DNA of 64,000 nt from Rhodoferax_B ferrireducens_A (lineage in GTDB: Bacteria; Pseudomonadota; Gammaproteobacteria; Burkholderiales; Burkholderiaceae_C): assembly GCF_031458075.1 (NCBI RefSeq), contig NZ_JAVDXT010000003.1, positions 248,001 through 312,000 on the forward strand. The letters run 5' to 3'. Positions 50,269 through 60,303 of this stretch are shown here, piece after piece. Made by a program: the position numbers and the translations under genes. A model generated the notes under the pieces. The model made no database searches. It saw only the letters and a program-made list of their open reading frames with translations, and was not told where the DNA came from. The number at the start of each line of letters is the position of its first letter. The first letter of the stretch is position 1.

Positions 50269-51636
50269 TCACGCCTGGCGCAGATGCCAGGCTTTGGGCC
50301 GGGTAAAGGTCTGGATGCCGTAGGTCGACAGGGTCAGGCCCATGCCCGAATCGCCGTAGCCGCTCCAGGGCAGGCGCGGGCTCACGCGGTCGCAGCAGTT
50401 CCAGTAGACGCTGCCGGCGCGCACCTGGGCCAGCACGGCGCGGGCGCGGGCTTCATCGGGGCTGAACACGCCGGCGGTCAGGCCGTAGCGGGTGTCGTTC
50501 ATCAAGGCCACGGCTTCGGCGTCGCTGGCCACCTTCTGGATGCCGATGACGGGGCCAAAGCTTTCCTCGACCATCAGGTCCATGGTGTGGTCTACGCCGG
50601 TGAACACCGTGGGCGCATAGCTGTTGCCGGGCAGGCGCTGGCCGCCGGTCAGCAGGGTTGCGCCCTTGGCGATGGCGTCAGCCACCTGGGCGTCCAGCAC
50701 GTCCAGCTGGGCGCTGCGGGTCAGGGCGCCGATGTAGGTGGCGTCATCCATCGGGTCGCCCACCCGGAAGCCGCGCACCGTGTCCAAGAAGGCTGCCACA
50801 AAGGCGTCAAAGATCTTCTCGTGCACGTAGATGCGTTCCACCGAGCAGCAGCTCTGGCCGGTGTTGTACATGGCGCCGTCGGCCAGCGAGGCGGCGGCGA
50901 TGGCCGGGTCGGCGTCCTCGCACACATAGGTCGGGTCCTTGCCGCCCAGCTCCAGCTGCAGCTTGACCATGCGCGGCCCCAGGGTCTGGGCGATTTTGGC
51001 ACCGGTGGCATACGAGCCGGTAAAGAACAGGCCGTCGATGCGCTGCGCCTGCAAGGCCGTGCCCACGCCCGCGCCGCCCACGCAGAGCACGAACACATCC
51101 AGCGGCACGCCGGCCGCATGCAGCAGGCGGGCGATTGCCAGGCCGGTCAGCGTGGCGTATTCCGAGGGCTTGTAGAGCACGGTATTGCCGGTCAGCAGCG
51201 CCGGGATGATGACGTTGCAGCCCACGAACCAGGGGTAGTTCCAGGCCGAGATATTCGCCACCACGCCCAGCGGCAGGTGCTCGATCTGCTCGGTCATGCC
51301 GCCTTCATGGAACACGGTCTGGGTGGCAGTGCTGGCGTCGACCTCGGCCAGAAAGAAGTCGATGCGGCCCAGCAGGCCGTTCAGCTCATTGCGCGACATG
51401 CTGATGGGCTTGCCGGTCTCGGCCGTCATGGTAGCGGCCAGGGCCTGCAGCTCGGCCACCACGGCGGCGCGGAAGCGAACGATGCAGTCCTTACGGTGCG
51501 CCAGAGGCAGCGCCGCCCAGGCCGGCTGCGCGCTGCGGGCAGCCAGGGCTTTGGCCGCGATGGAGGCCGCGTCGTCGCAGGGCAGCTCGCGGATCAGCGT
51601 GCCGGTGGCGGGGTTGTGGATGGCGAGGGTTTTCAT
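50269..51636 (-). CDS. Aldehyde dehydrogenase (NAD(P)+)
   Basis: Encodes 455 residues. VANISAWNYPWFVGCN, the cofactor motif FTGSYATGAKIA, catalytic Glu in LQLELGGKD and catalytic Cys in YNTGQSCCS (about residue 262) are present. It is not ExaC-like (the usual acetaldehyde dehydrogenase next to eutBC) and may act on gamma-glutamyl-aminoaldehydes such as PuuC substrates, though acetaldehyde remains possible. The start overlaps the stop of the PuuD-like gene (ATGA). Confidence 0.9.
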   Translation of the reverse strand: MKTLAIHNPATGTLIRELPCDDAASIAAKALAARSAQPAWAALPLAHRKDCIVRFRAAVVAELQALAATMTAETGKPISMSRNELNGLLGRIDFFLAEVDASTATQTVFHEGGMTEQIEHLPLGVVANISAWNYPWFVGCNVIIPALLTGNTVLYKPSEYATLTGLAIARLLHAAGVPLDVFVLCVGGAGVGTALQAQRIDGLFFTGSYATGAKIAQTLGPRMVKLQLELGGKDPTYVCEDADPAIAAASLADGAMYNTGQSCCSVERIYVHEKIFDAFVAAFLDTVRGFRVGDPMDDATYIGALTRSAQLDVLDAQVADAIAKGATLLTGGQRLPGNSYAPTVFTGVDHTMDLMVEESFGPVIGIQKVASDAEAVALMNDTRYGLTAGVFSPDEARARAVLAQVRAGSVYWNCCDRVSPRLPWSGYGDSGMGLTLSTYGIQTFTRPKAWHLRQA

Positions 51637-52424
51637 AGCGTGCGGAGTTGATCCTTGGCCGCCTGGGCGGCTTGCAGAAAGTCGGTGAGCAGTGGCGTGT
51701 CGTCCAGGGTGCCAAGCGCGGGCTGGTGGAATTCGGGGTGCCACTGCACGGCCGCCACGTAGGCGGGGCCAGTGCCGCGGATGGCTTCGACCATGCCGTC
51801 CTCGGGGCAGCGCGCCTCGACCACGAAACCCGGCGCCAGGTCCTTGATGCCCTGGTGGTGGATACTATTGATTTTGTAGCTGCTAGCGCCCGCCAATAGT
51901 GCGCCAAGCCGGGTTTTCTCTACGATTTCCAGCTGGTGGAAGTGCTGGTCGTAGGTGTCGGCGTCGCGGTGCAGCACGGCCTCGGGGCGCTGGGTAGCGA
52001 TGTCCTGGTACAGCGTGCCGCCAAACGCCACATTGATCAGCTGCAACCCCCGGCACACGCCGAACACCGGCTTGCCGGCCGCCACAAAGGCATGCACCAG
52101 CGCCTGCTCGTAGCCGTCGCGGATACGGTCGCCGCTCCAGCGCTCCTGCAGCGGGGTTTCGCCATAGCTGCCGGGCCAGACATCGGCGCCGCCGTGCAGC
52201 ACCAGGCCGTCCAGCCACTGTGCGTAGTCGTCGAAATGCACCTCGCCGCGCGCGGTATCGCCCACCGGCGAGGGCACCATCACCGGCAGTGCACCGCCCG
52301 ACATGATCCAGTGCGCCATCGACTGCTCGACGTACTGCAAGGTCTTCTTGGCAAACGCTGCACGCGCCGGGTCGGGGTGCAGAAAGCAGGCGCTGATACC
52401 GATCTTCAAACGGTCTTTCACCAT
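51633..52424 (-). CDS. Class I glutamine amidotransferase-like gamma-glutamyl hydrolase (PuuD-like)
   Basis: Encodes 263 residues. Catalytic Cys is in FGVCRGLQLINVAFGG, with LYQDI following, and the His/Glu pair lies in AAVQWHPEFHQ. Members (peptidase C26) release glutamate from gamma-glutamyl amides, for example gamma-glutamyl-GABA in putrescine breakdown. Residues about 167-188 (including KTRLGALLAGASSYKI) are encoded by an in-frame copy of the dispersed palindromic repeat. Both ends overlap neighbouring genes, so it is tightly coupled to the alcohol and aldehyde dehydrogenases. Confidence 0.92.
   Translation of the reverse strand: MVKDRLKIGISACFLHPDPARAAFAKKTLQYVEQSMAHWIMSGGALPVMVPSPVGDTARGEVHFDDYAQWLDGLVLHGGADVWPGSYGETPLQERWSGDRIRDGYEQALVHAFVAAGKPVFGVCRGLQLINVAFGGTLYQDIATQRPEAVLHRDADTYDQHFHQLEIVEKTRLGALLAGASSYKINSIHHQGIKDLAPGFVVEARCPEDGMVEAIRGTGPAYVAAVQWHPEFHQPALGTLDDTPLLTDFLQAAQAAKDQLRTL
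51864..51928 (+). repeat. Dispersed palindromic repeat, copy K (inside a coding sequence)
   Basis: CTATTGATTTTGTAGCTGC, TAGCGCCCGCCAATAGTGCGC, CAAGCCGGGTTTTCTCTA. The 13-base TAGCTGCTAGCGC core is exact, and the following blocks keep order and spacing. It lies inside the PuuD-like gene (read in the opposite direction by that gene) without breaking its frame. Confidence 0.65.
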
Positions 52425-53557
52425 CACAAAGCTGCCTTGAAAAGATTCTCGAAGTCCTCCGCCGTGCAGGGACGCGGGTTGGTCTGGTGGCACATATCGG
52501 CGGTGGCGATTTCCACCAGGCGCGGCAGGTGTTCGGAATGCACGCCGTGGTCGGCCAGCCGGCCGCTGATGCCAATGTCCTGCTTGAGCTCGCGCAGCCA
52601 GGGCACAAAGGCCTTACCCCCGCCCTCCAGCTTGCACACATGGGCCAGTTCGTCGAACTTGTGCGGCACGGCCACCTGGTTCCAGACCAGCACGGTGTCG
52701 ATCATCAGCGCGTTGGCCAGGCCGTGGTGCAGATCGCAGACCGCGCCCAGCGCGTGGGCGCAGGAATGCACCGCGCCCAGGTCTTTCTGAAAGGCGATGG
52801 CACCCATCATCGAGGCCATCATCATGTCGGATCTGGCCTGCAGATTGCTGGGCTCGTGCACCGCGGTGCGCAGCGCAGCGGCGGCGATGCGCACGCCCTC
52901 CAGCGCAATGCCGTCGCACAGCGGGTGGTAGGCGGGCGAGAGGTAGCTTTCAATGTTGTGGGTCAGCGCGTCCATGCCGGTGGCGGCCGTCACGTGGGCA
53001 GGCAGACCCAGGGTCAGCTCGGGGTCGGCAAACACGGTCTTGGCCAAAATGTGGGCGCTGAAGACCACACGCTTGAGGTGCGTGTCGTTCTCGCTGACCA
53101 CGCTGGAGCGGCCGACTTCCGAGCCGGTGCCCGAGGTGGTCGGCACAGCCACGAAATACGGCAGGGGTTGGCTGATGGGCCGCACCTGCGGGTGGTCCCA
53201 CACGTATTCCAGGATGTCGCCAGGGTGCGTGGCCGGGATGCCGACCACCTTGGCCACGTCCAGCGCCGCGCCGCCGCCAAAGCCGATCACGCAGTCGGCG
53301 TTGTGTGCCTTGAACGCCTCGGCGCCTTCCATCACCTGGCTGCAGGTCGGGTTGCCGTGCACGCCGCTGTACACGGCCACCACCAGGCCGTTCAAATGGC
53401 TGACGAACTCGGCCATCACCGGCAGGGCGGCCAAGGCCCGGTCGGTGACGATCAGCGGGCGCTGCAAGCCCTGGTCTATCAGATGCTGGGCGACGAGCTT
53501 GCGCGCGCCGGCGCCGAACTTGATCGGTGTGGGGAAGGCGAAGGATTGGACGGTCAT
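52424..53557 (-). CDS. Iron-containing alcohol dehydrogenase
   Basis: Encodes 377 residues. The NAD-binding GFGGGAALDVAK and PTTSGTGSEVGRSSV, the metal-ligand Asp and His in TGMDALTHNIESYLS, and SCAHALGAVCDLHHG with further His ligands are all present. Group III ADHs oxidise or reduce small alcohols and aldehydes. It could oxidise the alcohol of a gamma-glutamylated amino alcohol or turn over acetaldehyde. Its stop overlaps the next start by one base. Confidence 0.93.
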   Translation of the reverse strand: MTVQSFAFPTPIKFGAGARKLVAQHLIDQGLQRPLIVTDRALAALPVMAEFVSHLNGLVVAVYSGVHGNPTCSQVMEGAEAFKAHNADCVIGFGGGAALDVAKVVGIPATHPGDILEYVWDHPQVRPISQPLPYFVAVPTTSGTGSEVGRSSVVSENDTHLKRVVFSAHILAKTVFADPELTLGLPAHVTAATGMDALTHNIESYLSPAYHPLCDGIALEGVRIAAAALRTAVHEPSNLQARSDMMMASMMGAIAFQKDLGAVHSCAHALGAVCDLHHGLANALMIDTVLVWNQVAVPHKFDELAHVCKLEGGGKAFVPWLRELKQDIGISGRLADHGVHSEHLPRLVEIATADMCHQTNPRPCTAEDFENLFKAAL

Positions 53558-53682
53558 GGTGTAAAAAATCAGAGTGGATTTCAGTCGTAATAGCCTTTAG
53601 CACCCCTTAGCAGGCAACCAACCTTGCTGGCGGGCACCCCATTCCAGAACACCGCGGAACCGGCTTTGCCGGGCCGCTGGTG

Positions 53683-53734
53683 TTGCCCCCTGCAAGGGGG
53701 TTGGCGAAAGACGCGAAGCGCTGCAGCCTGGGGG
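53683..53734. repeat. GC-rich intergenic element with CCCCCT/AGGGGG hairpin
   Basis: CCCCCT-GCA-AGGGGG (53686-53700) is followed by TTGGCGAAAGACGCGAAGCG and CTGCAGCCTGGGGG. I associate this combination with a common 3'-end element of Comamonadaceae, from memory. It starts four bases after the end of the glutamine-synthetase-like gene, as expected for a terminator-like site. Confidence 0.5.
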
Positions 53735-53737
53735 TGT

Positions 53738-55123
<1,386 letters not shown>

Positions 55124-55247
55124 CTTGTCTCTTGTGGTTGTAAGCCAAGGGCAGGCACATGGCACTGCATGCGGGCCTACCCGGCTTTGTGGTCTTGTGT
55201 CGAGGCCGTTCTATTGAAACGCGTGTGCCGATGGATGTCAATCGGGG

Positions 55248-55273
55248 AATGCAGATTGTTAACAATCTGCATT
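55248..55273. promoter_or_regulatory. Perfect 26-bp palindrome in the ligase/permease divergent promoter
   Basis: AATGCAGATTGTT is followed directly by its exact reverse complement AACAATCTGCATT. Its centre TTGTTAACAA has the symmetry seen in GntR/FCD operators, and a GntR/FCD gene lies 1.7 kb away. Six T follow, so as RNA it would also be a hairpin, but a terminator makes little sense between divergent starts. The rest of the 347-bp gap (55124-55470) shows no gene. Confidence 0.7.
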
Positions 55274-55470
55274 TTTTCTTGCGCTGCGCGAGCTTCGCGG
55301 TTACACCGTGCAGCGGCGGTGCGCATGTGCACGCCGACCTTGGCGGTCGGCGCAGAGCGCAGCAAGGCACCGCCGGAACATCCGGGCATGCGCGGCACAC
55401 CCTGCCGCCCGATGGGCTTGGATGGTCAGACACATACGCACTTCAACCCCTTATTCGGGAGCTACATCTG

Positions 55471-56949
55471 ATGAATATTCCAACCGCCAAGGTGGCCGAG
55501 CTGAGTGACGACGCACGCGTCTTGCAGGGCATGGGTTACACCCAGGAACTGTCGCGCAGCATGAAGCCGTTCTCCAATTTCGCGATCTCGTTTTCCATCA
55601 TCTGCATCCTGTCCGGCGGCATCAACTCGCTGTCGCAGGGCATCTCGGGCGTCGGTGGTGCAGCCATTGGCATCGGCTGGCTGATCGGCAGCGCGATCAG
55701 TTTTGTGTTTGCGCTGGGCATGGCGCAGATCGGCTCGGCCTATCCCACGGCCGGGGGCTTGTACCACTGGAGCTCCATCCTGGGCGGGCGCGGCTGGGGT
55801 TGGCTGACCGCCTGGCTGAACCTGCTGGGCCTGGTCACCGTGCTGGGTGCGATCAACGTGGGCACCTTCTACTTTTTCATCGGCGCCTTTGGCCCGGCGC
55901 TGGGCTGGGAGCCCACGTTTACCACGCAAGCCAGCTTTGTGATCGGCATCACCGCGCTGCAGGCGCTGGCCAACCATGTGGGTATCAAACTCACCGCCTT
56001 CCTGACCGACATCAGCGGCTACCTGATCTTTGCCACCGCGATTGCACTGACGATTGCGCTGCTGGCCTTTGCGCCCAGCTACGACTTCGCCCGGCTTATC
56101 ACCTTCAAAAACTACAGCGGGCCGGCCGGCGGCGACGTCTGGCCCGCGACCGACAGCCTGTGGATGCTTTTCGGCCTGGGCTTGCTGCTGCCGATCTACA
56201 CCATCACCGGCTTTGACGCATCGGCCCATACCGCCGAGGAGACCGTGGGCGCCTCGCGCGCCGTGCCCAAGGGCATCGTCACCTCGGTGCTGTATTCGTC
56301 GCTGTTCGGCTACCTGATGCTGTGCGCATTTGTCATCGCCATTCCCGACATGGACAAGGCCGCGGCCAGCGGCGGCAATGTGTTTTTTGCGACGATGGAA
56401 GCCGTGCTACCGATGCCGCTGAAGACCGCTTTGTACGTGGCCATCACCGCGTCGCAGTTTCTGTGCGGGCTGGCCACGGTGACCTCGGCCTCGCGGATGA
56501 TTTTTGCCTTTGCCCGCGACGGCGGCCTGCCGGCGTCCAGCGCACTGAAGCGGGTGCACAGCACGCTGCGCTCGCCGGTGGCGGCGATCTGGACCGCGGC
56601 CAGCATTGCGGTGCTGTTTACGCTATACACCCCGGCCTACACCACCATCGTGTCGGTGACGGTGATCTTCATCTTCATCTCATACGGGCTGCCAGTGGCA
56701 CTCGGTGGCATCGCCTACGGCCGCAGTTGGACCCAGATGGGCCCCTGGGACATGGGACCGGCGTACCGGCTGGTAGCGCTGCTGGTGGTGGCCAGCGTGG
56801 CGCTGATTCTGTTCCTGGGCGTGCAGCCGCCGAACGACGCGGCGCTGAAGATCACGATGGTGTTTCTGGCGCTGACAGCGGTGGTCTGGTTCGGCTTCGA
56901 ACGCCGCCGTTTCAAGGGCCCGCCGGTCACCAGCCTGGGCCGGCGCTAG
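55471..56949 (+). CDS. APC-family amino acid/amine permease
   Basis: Encodes 492 residues from ATG 55471 with about twelve membrane segments. The N-terminus (GMGYTQELSRSMKPFSNFAI) and YPTAGGLYHWSSILGG match the amino acid permease group that includes GABA permeases (GabP/UGA4-like). Later, FDASAHTAEET is also typical. It shares the divergent promoter with the glutamine-synthetase-like ligase, so it may bring in the amine that is gamma-glutamylated. Ligand is unproven. Confidence 0.9.
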   Translation: MNIPTAKVAELSDDARVLQGMGYTQELSRSMKPFSNFAISFSIICILSGGINSLSQGISGVGGAAIGIGWLIGSAISFVFALGMAQIGSAYPTAGGLYHWSSILGGRGWGWLTAWLNLLGLVTVLGAINVGTFYFFIGAFGPALGWEPTFTTQASFVIGITALQALANHVGIKLTAFLTDISGYLIFATAIALTIALLAFAPSYDFARLITFKNYSGPAGGDVWPATDSLWMLFGLGLLLPIYTITGFDASAHTAEETVGASRAVPKGIVTSVLYSSLFGYLMLCAFVIAIPDMDKAAASGGNVFFATMEAVLPMPLKTALYVAITASQFLCGLATVTSASRMIFAFARDGGLPASSALKRVHSTLRSPVAAIWTAASIAVLFTLYTPAYTTIVSVTVIFIFISYGLPVALGGIAYGRSWTQMGPWDMGPAYRLVALLVVASVALILFLGVQPPNDAALKITMVFLALTAVVWFGFERRRFKGPPVTSLGRR

Positions 56950-56985
56950 GGCGAAACCGCCGCAATCTGTGATCCAATTCGGGCC

Positions 56986-57720
56986 ATGCAAGCCGCCGCT
57001 CCCCACCAGACCATTGCCCTGCTGCAAAGCAGCTCGCTGACCAGTGTGGTGCAGCAAGAGATCGAGCGCGCCATCCTGGCCGGTGAATACAGCCCCGGCA
57101 CCAAGCTGATCGAGGCCACGCTGGCGCTGAAACTCGGCGTCTCGCGCGGCCCGGTGCGCGAGGCCTTTCGCATGCTCGAAGAAGGCGGCCTGGTGCGGGT
57201 GGAAAAGAACCGCGGCGTGTTTGTGCGCGACATCCACACCGACGAGGCGGTAGAGATCTTTGACCTGCGCGCCCAACTAGACGAGCTGGTAGGCCGCCAG
57301 CTGGCACTGCGCATCACGCCGGCCGAGCTGAAGGAAATCAAGGCCATGGTCACCGCCATGGAGCGCAAGGTGAAGTCCAAGGATGCCTACAACTACCACC
57401 TGCTGAACCTGCAGTTCCACGACCGGCTGGTAGAGCTGGCCGGCAACCGCAAGCTCACCGAGATTTACCGCAAGCTGATCAAGGAACTGTCGCTGTTCCG
57501 CCGGCTGAACCTGGCCGATGGCTGGCTGATGCCTATCACCGCCAGCGAACACCGCCCCATCGTCGACGCCATCGCCTCCCGCGACCCCGAAGCCGCCGGC
57601 CGCGCGATGTTCGACCACGCCATGGAGAGCAAGGCCCGCACTGTCACCCACGACCTGAGCCGCGCCGCCACGGAGGCAGAGACCGCGCCGGTGCCCAAGC
57701 GCCGCAAAGGCGCAGCCTGA
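56986..57720 (+). CDS. GntR-family regulator with FCD effector domain
   Basis: Encodes 244 residues. The winged HTH (VVQQEIERAILAGEYSPGTK, then LGVSRGPVREAFRMLEEGGL) is followed by an all-helical FCD domain with metal-binding His (QFHDRLVELAGNRKL, and SEHRPIVDAIASRD). This resembles the regulator annotated as phosphonate-utilisation associated in Burkholderia, but the neighbours here are amine genes. It lies 36 bp after the permease gene and probably binds the 26-bp palindrome in front of it. Confidence 0.88.
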   Translation: MQAAAPHQTIALLQSSSLTSVVQQEIERAILAGEYSPGTKLIEATLALKLGVSRGPVREAFRMLEEGGLVRVEKNRGVFVRDIHTDEAVEIFDLRAQLDELVGRQLALRITPAELKEIKAMVTAMERKVKSKDAYNYHLLNLQFHDRLVELAGNRKLTEIYRKLIKELSLFRRLNLADGWLMPITASEHRPIVDAIASRDPEAAGRAMFDHAMESKARTVTHDLSRAATEAETAPVPKRRKGAA

Positions 57721-57754
57721 ATCTCGCCGGACCCAAGGCCCGCTAAAGCCTGGG

Positions 57755-59122
57755 TCAGGCGTCCTCGGCCACCCGCGCTTGCAGGGCTGCGGCCAACAGG
57801 GGAATGACCGTATCCCAGCCCCCCCCAGCCGGTTGGCGGAACAGCCGCAGCACACCCGGGTACCAGGGCGAGTCGCTGCGCGCGGTCAGCCAGCGCCAAT
57901 CGGGCAGGTAGTCGGGCAGCAGCAGCCATACCGGTTTGCCCAGGGCGCCGGCCAGGTGGGCCACGGCGGTGTCCACCGTGATCAGCAGGTCCAGCTGGTC
58001 CAGAATGGCGGCGGTGTCGGCAAAGTCGCGGATCTGCGGGCCCAGCGCGGTACCCAGCCAAGGGGCGGATTCGCCTTCTCCCGCGCCTTTTTGCAAGCTG
58101 ATGAAGCACACCCCCGCCACCCCGGCCAGGGGCTGCAGCGTGGCCAGGCTGGGCAGCGAGCGCTCGGCATCGTTTTCAAACTTCGGGTTGCCCTTCCACA
58201 CCAGGCCGACACGCAGGCCGGCCGTCGGTAGCCGGGGCGCCCATTCGGCGCGCAGCGCTGGTTCGGCGCGCAGATAGGGCAGCGCGGCCGGAATGCTGTC
58301 CAGCCGCGTCTGGCAGTAGTAGGGCAGGCTCAGCAGCGGGGTCCAGTAGTCCCAACGCCCGGTGGGCAGCTCTTCGTCGAAGCCCAGCAGCGCATCCACG
58401 CCGGGCAGCGTCGCCAGCAGGCGCTTCAGCGGCGGGTGGCACAGCAGGGTGATGTGGCCGGCGCCGCGCGCCTTCAGCTCGGCCGCATAGCGGCCAAACT
58501 GCAGCATGTCGCCATGCCCGGCCTCGTAGCCGATCAGCACCGACTGGCCGGCCAGCGGCTCGCCCTGCCAGCGCGGGCAATCCATGTGCGCGGCCAGGGC
58601 CGCATACCAGTCGCGCGACTCGAAGTGCGCCCAGCCTTCCTCCAGCCGGCCCTGGCGCAGCAACAGGTAGGCCAGGTTGAAGCGGGTCTTGGCGTGCTGG
58701 GGGTCCAGCGCCAGGGCTTCGAGGCAGCAGTCTTCGGATTCCTGCTCCAGGCCCATGCGCGCATACACCACGGCCAGGTTGCACCAGGTGTCGGGGTCGT
58801 CGCGGCGCAGCCGCAGCGCCTGGGCGCAGGCCACCTCGGCATCGTCCAGCTGGCGCTGCAGGATCAGCACGCCGGCCAGGTTGAGGTAGGTGGGCGCCAG
58901 CGTGGGGTTGTGGGCGATGGACTGGCGGTAGCTGGCCACCGCCTGGTCGAGCGCACCCCGCGCCTCCAGCGCCAGGCCCAGGTTGGCATGGGCTTCGGCC
59001 AGGGTCGGCGCCAGCACCAGCGCCTGGCGCAGGCTGGCCTCGGCACCCGCGGCATCGCCGGCCGCCAGGCGCCGCGTGCCGTCGAAGAACAGCGCCTCGG
59101 CGCTGGAAGCTGTGTCTGCCAT
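57755..59122 (-). CDS. TPR protein with heptosyltransferase-like (GT9-fold) C-terminal domain
   Basis: Encodes 455 residues from ATG 59122. About five tetratricopeptide repeats fill residues 8-170 (for example AEAHANLGLALEARGALDQA and PDTWCNLAVVYARMGLEQES). The second half carries VLIGYEAGHGDMLQFGRYA, LRVGLVWKGNPKFENDAERS and LLITVDTAVAHLAGALGKPV, the pattern of glycosyltransferase family 9-like domains. It resembles O-GlcNAc transferase-like TPR proteins of Burkholderiales. Donor and acceptor are unknown. It is convergent with the GntR gene. Confidence 0.87.
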   Translation of the reverse strand: MADTASSAEALFFDGTRRLAAGDAAGAEASLRQALVLAPTLAEAHANLGLALEARGALDQAVASYRQSIAHNPTLAPTYLNLAGVLILQRQLDDAEVACAQALRLRRDDPDTWCNLAVVYARMGLEQESEDCCLEALALDPQHAKTRFNLAYLLLRQGRLEEGWAHFESRDWYAALAAHMDCPRWQGEPLAGQSVLIGYEAGHGDMLQFGRYAAELKARGAGHITLLCHPPLKRLLATLPGVDALLGFDEELPTGRWDYWTPLLSLPYYCQTRLDSIPAALPYLRAEPALRAEWAPRLPTAGLRVGLVWKGNPKFENDAERSLPSLATLQPLAGVAGVCFISLQKGAGEGESAPWLGTALGPQIRDFADTAAILDQLDLLITVDTAVAHLAGALGKPVWLLLPDYLPDWRWLTARSDSPWYPGVLRLFRQPAGGGWDTVIPLLAAALQARVAEDA

Positions 59123-59167
59123 CGGGTAAAACTCCTCTGTCGCCCATGGTACGCGGTGCCGCTTCAA

Positions 59168-59231
59168 TCCTAAAAACATAGCTGCTTGCGCAGGCAGAAT
59201 AAGCGCTGCGGGCCTGTTTTATCTAAATTTA
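59168..59231 (+). repeat. Dispersed palindromic repeat, copy L
   Basis: TCCTAAAAACATAGCTGCT, TGCGCAGGCAGAATAAGCGC, TGCGGGCCTGTTTTATCTAAA. It sits between divergent genes, where no terminator is needed, 52 bp before the AcuI-like start. Confidence 0.8.
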
Positions 59232-59283
59232 CACCGCCAGCACGGCCAAGCCTTAGGATCAGCCATCCACGCAAGGAGAGACG

Positions 59284-60303
59284 ATGTTCACAGGAATTCT
59301 GGTAACCAAGGACGACGCGGGCTACCGCGCCACGCTGCAGGACATTGACGACAGTCTGCTCGGCGAGGGCGACGTCACGCTGCGCGTCGAATGGTCTACG
59401 CTGAACTACAAGGACGGCCTGGCGATCACCGGCCAGTCGCCGGTGGTGCGGCGCTTTCCACTGGTGCCAGGCATCGACTTTGCGGGCACGGTGGTGCACA
59501 GCAGCCACCCCGCCTGGCGGCCCGGCGACCAGGCCATCCTGAACGGCTGGGGGGTGGGTGAAAGCCATAGCGGCGGCCTGGCCCAGATGGCGCGGGTACA
59601 CGGCGACTGGCTGGTCGACCTGCCGCCGGTGTTCAGCACCCGCCAGGCCATGGCCATAGGCACGGCCGGCTATACCGCCATGCTCTGCGTGCTGGCGCTG
59701 GAGAAGCACGGCATCCGCCCGGCGGACGGCGAGATCCTGGTGACCGGCGCCAACGGCGGCGTGGGCAGCGTGGCTATCGCCCTGCTGGCCGGGCTGGGCT
59801 ACACGGTGGTGGCGTCCACCGGCCGGCCGGCCGAGGCCGACTACCTGCAGTCGCTGGGCGCCGCCCGCACCATCGACCGGGCCGAACTCGGCACCCCGGG
59901 CAAGCCGCTGGGCAAGGAGCGCTGGGCCGGCGTGGTGGATGCGGTCGGCAGCCACACCCTGGCCAATGCCTGCGCGACGACGAAGTACCGCGGCGCGGTG
60001 GCCGCCTGCGGCCTGGCCGGTGGCATGGATTTCCCGGCCAGCGTCGCGCCCTTCATCCTGCGCGGCATCACCCTGTACGGCATCGACAGCGTGATGGCAC
60101 CGCTGGCGCTGCGCCAGCAGGCCTGGCAGCGGCTGGCCAGCGACCTGGACGTGGCCAAGCTGGAAGCCATCACGCAGGAGATCGGCCTGTCGGAAGCGAT
60201 TGCCGTGGGCACCGAACTGCTCAAGGGCTCGGTGCGCGGGCGGGTGGTGGTGGATGTGCAGCGCGGCCTGGCAGCGGGGAGCGGGCCGCATGCCGGTCAA
60301 TGA
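59284..60303 (+). CDS. acuI: Acrylyl-CoA reductase-like MDR oxidoreductase (AcuI/YhdH family)
   Basis: Encodes 339 residues. Zinc-independent MDR with WSTLNYKDGLAITG, PLVPGIDFAGTV and the cofactor motif VTGANGGVGSVAIALLAGLG. WAGVVDAVGSHTLAN and GNAC-like NACATTKYRGAVAACGLAGG are hallmarks of the AcuI/YhdH group, which reduces acrylyl-CoA with NADPH. A GGAG motif lies before the ATG. The end overlaps the next gene by 14 bases. Confidence 0.88.
   Translation: MFTGILVTKDDAGYRATLQDIDDSLLGEGDVTLRVEWSTLNYKDGLAITGQSPVVRRFPLVPGIDFAGTVVHSSHPAWRPGDQAILNGWGVGESHSGGLAQMARVHGDWLVDLPPVFSTRQAMAIGTAGYTAMLCVLALEKHGIRPADGEILVTGANGGVGSVAIALLAGLGYTVVASTGRPAEADYLQSLGAARTIDRAELGTPGKPLGKERWAGVVDAVGSHTLANACATTKYRGAVAACGLAGGMDFPASVAPFILRGITLYGIDSVMAPLALRQQAWQRLASDLDVAKLEAITQEIGLSEAIAVGTELLKGSVRGRVVVDVQRGLAAGSGPHAGQ

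Noticed and set aside
55248..55280. Intrinsic terminator at the 26-bp palindrome with T-run
   Set aside because: It would lie between two divergent gene starts, where termination has no obvious use; an operator is the simpler reading.
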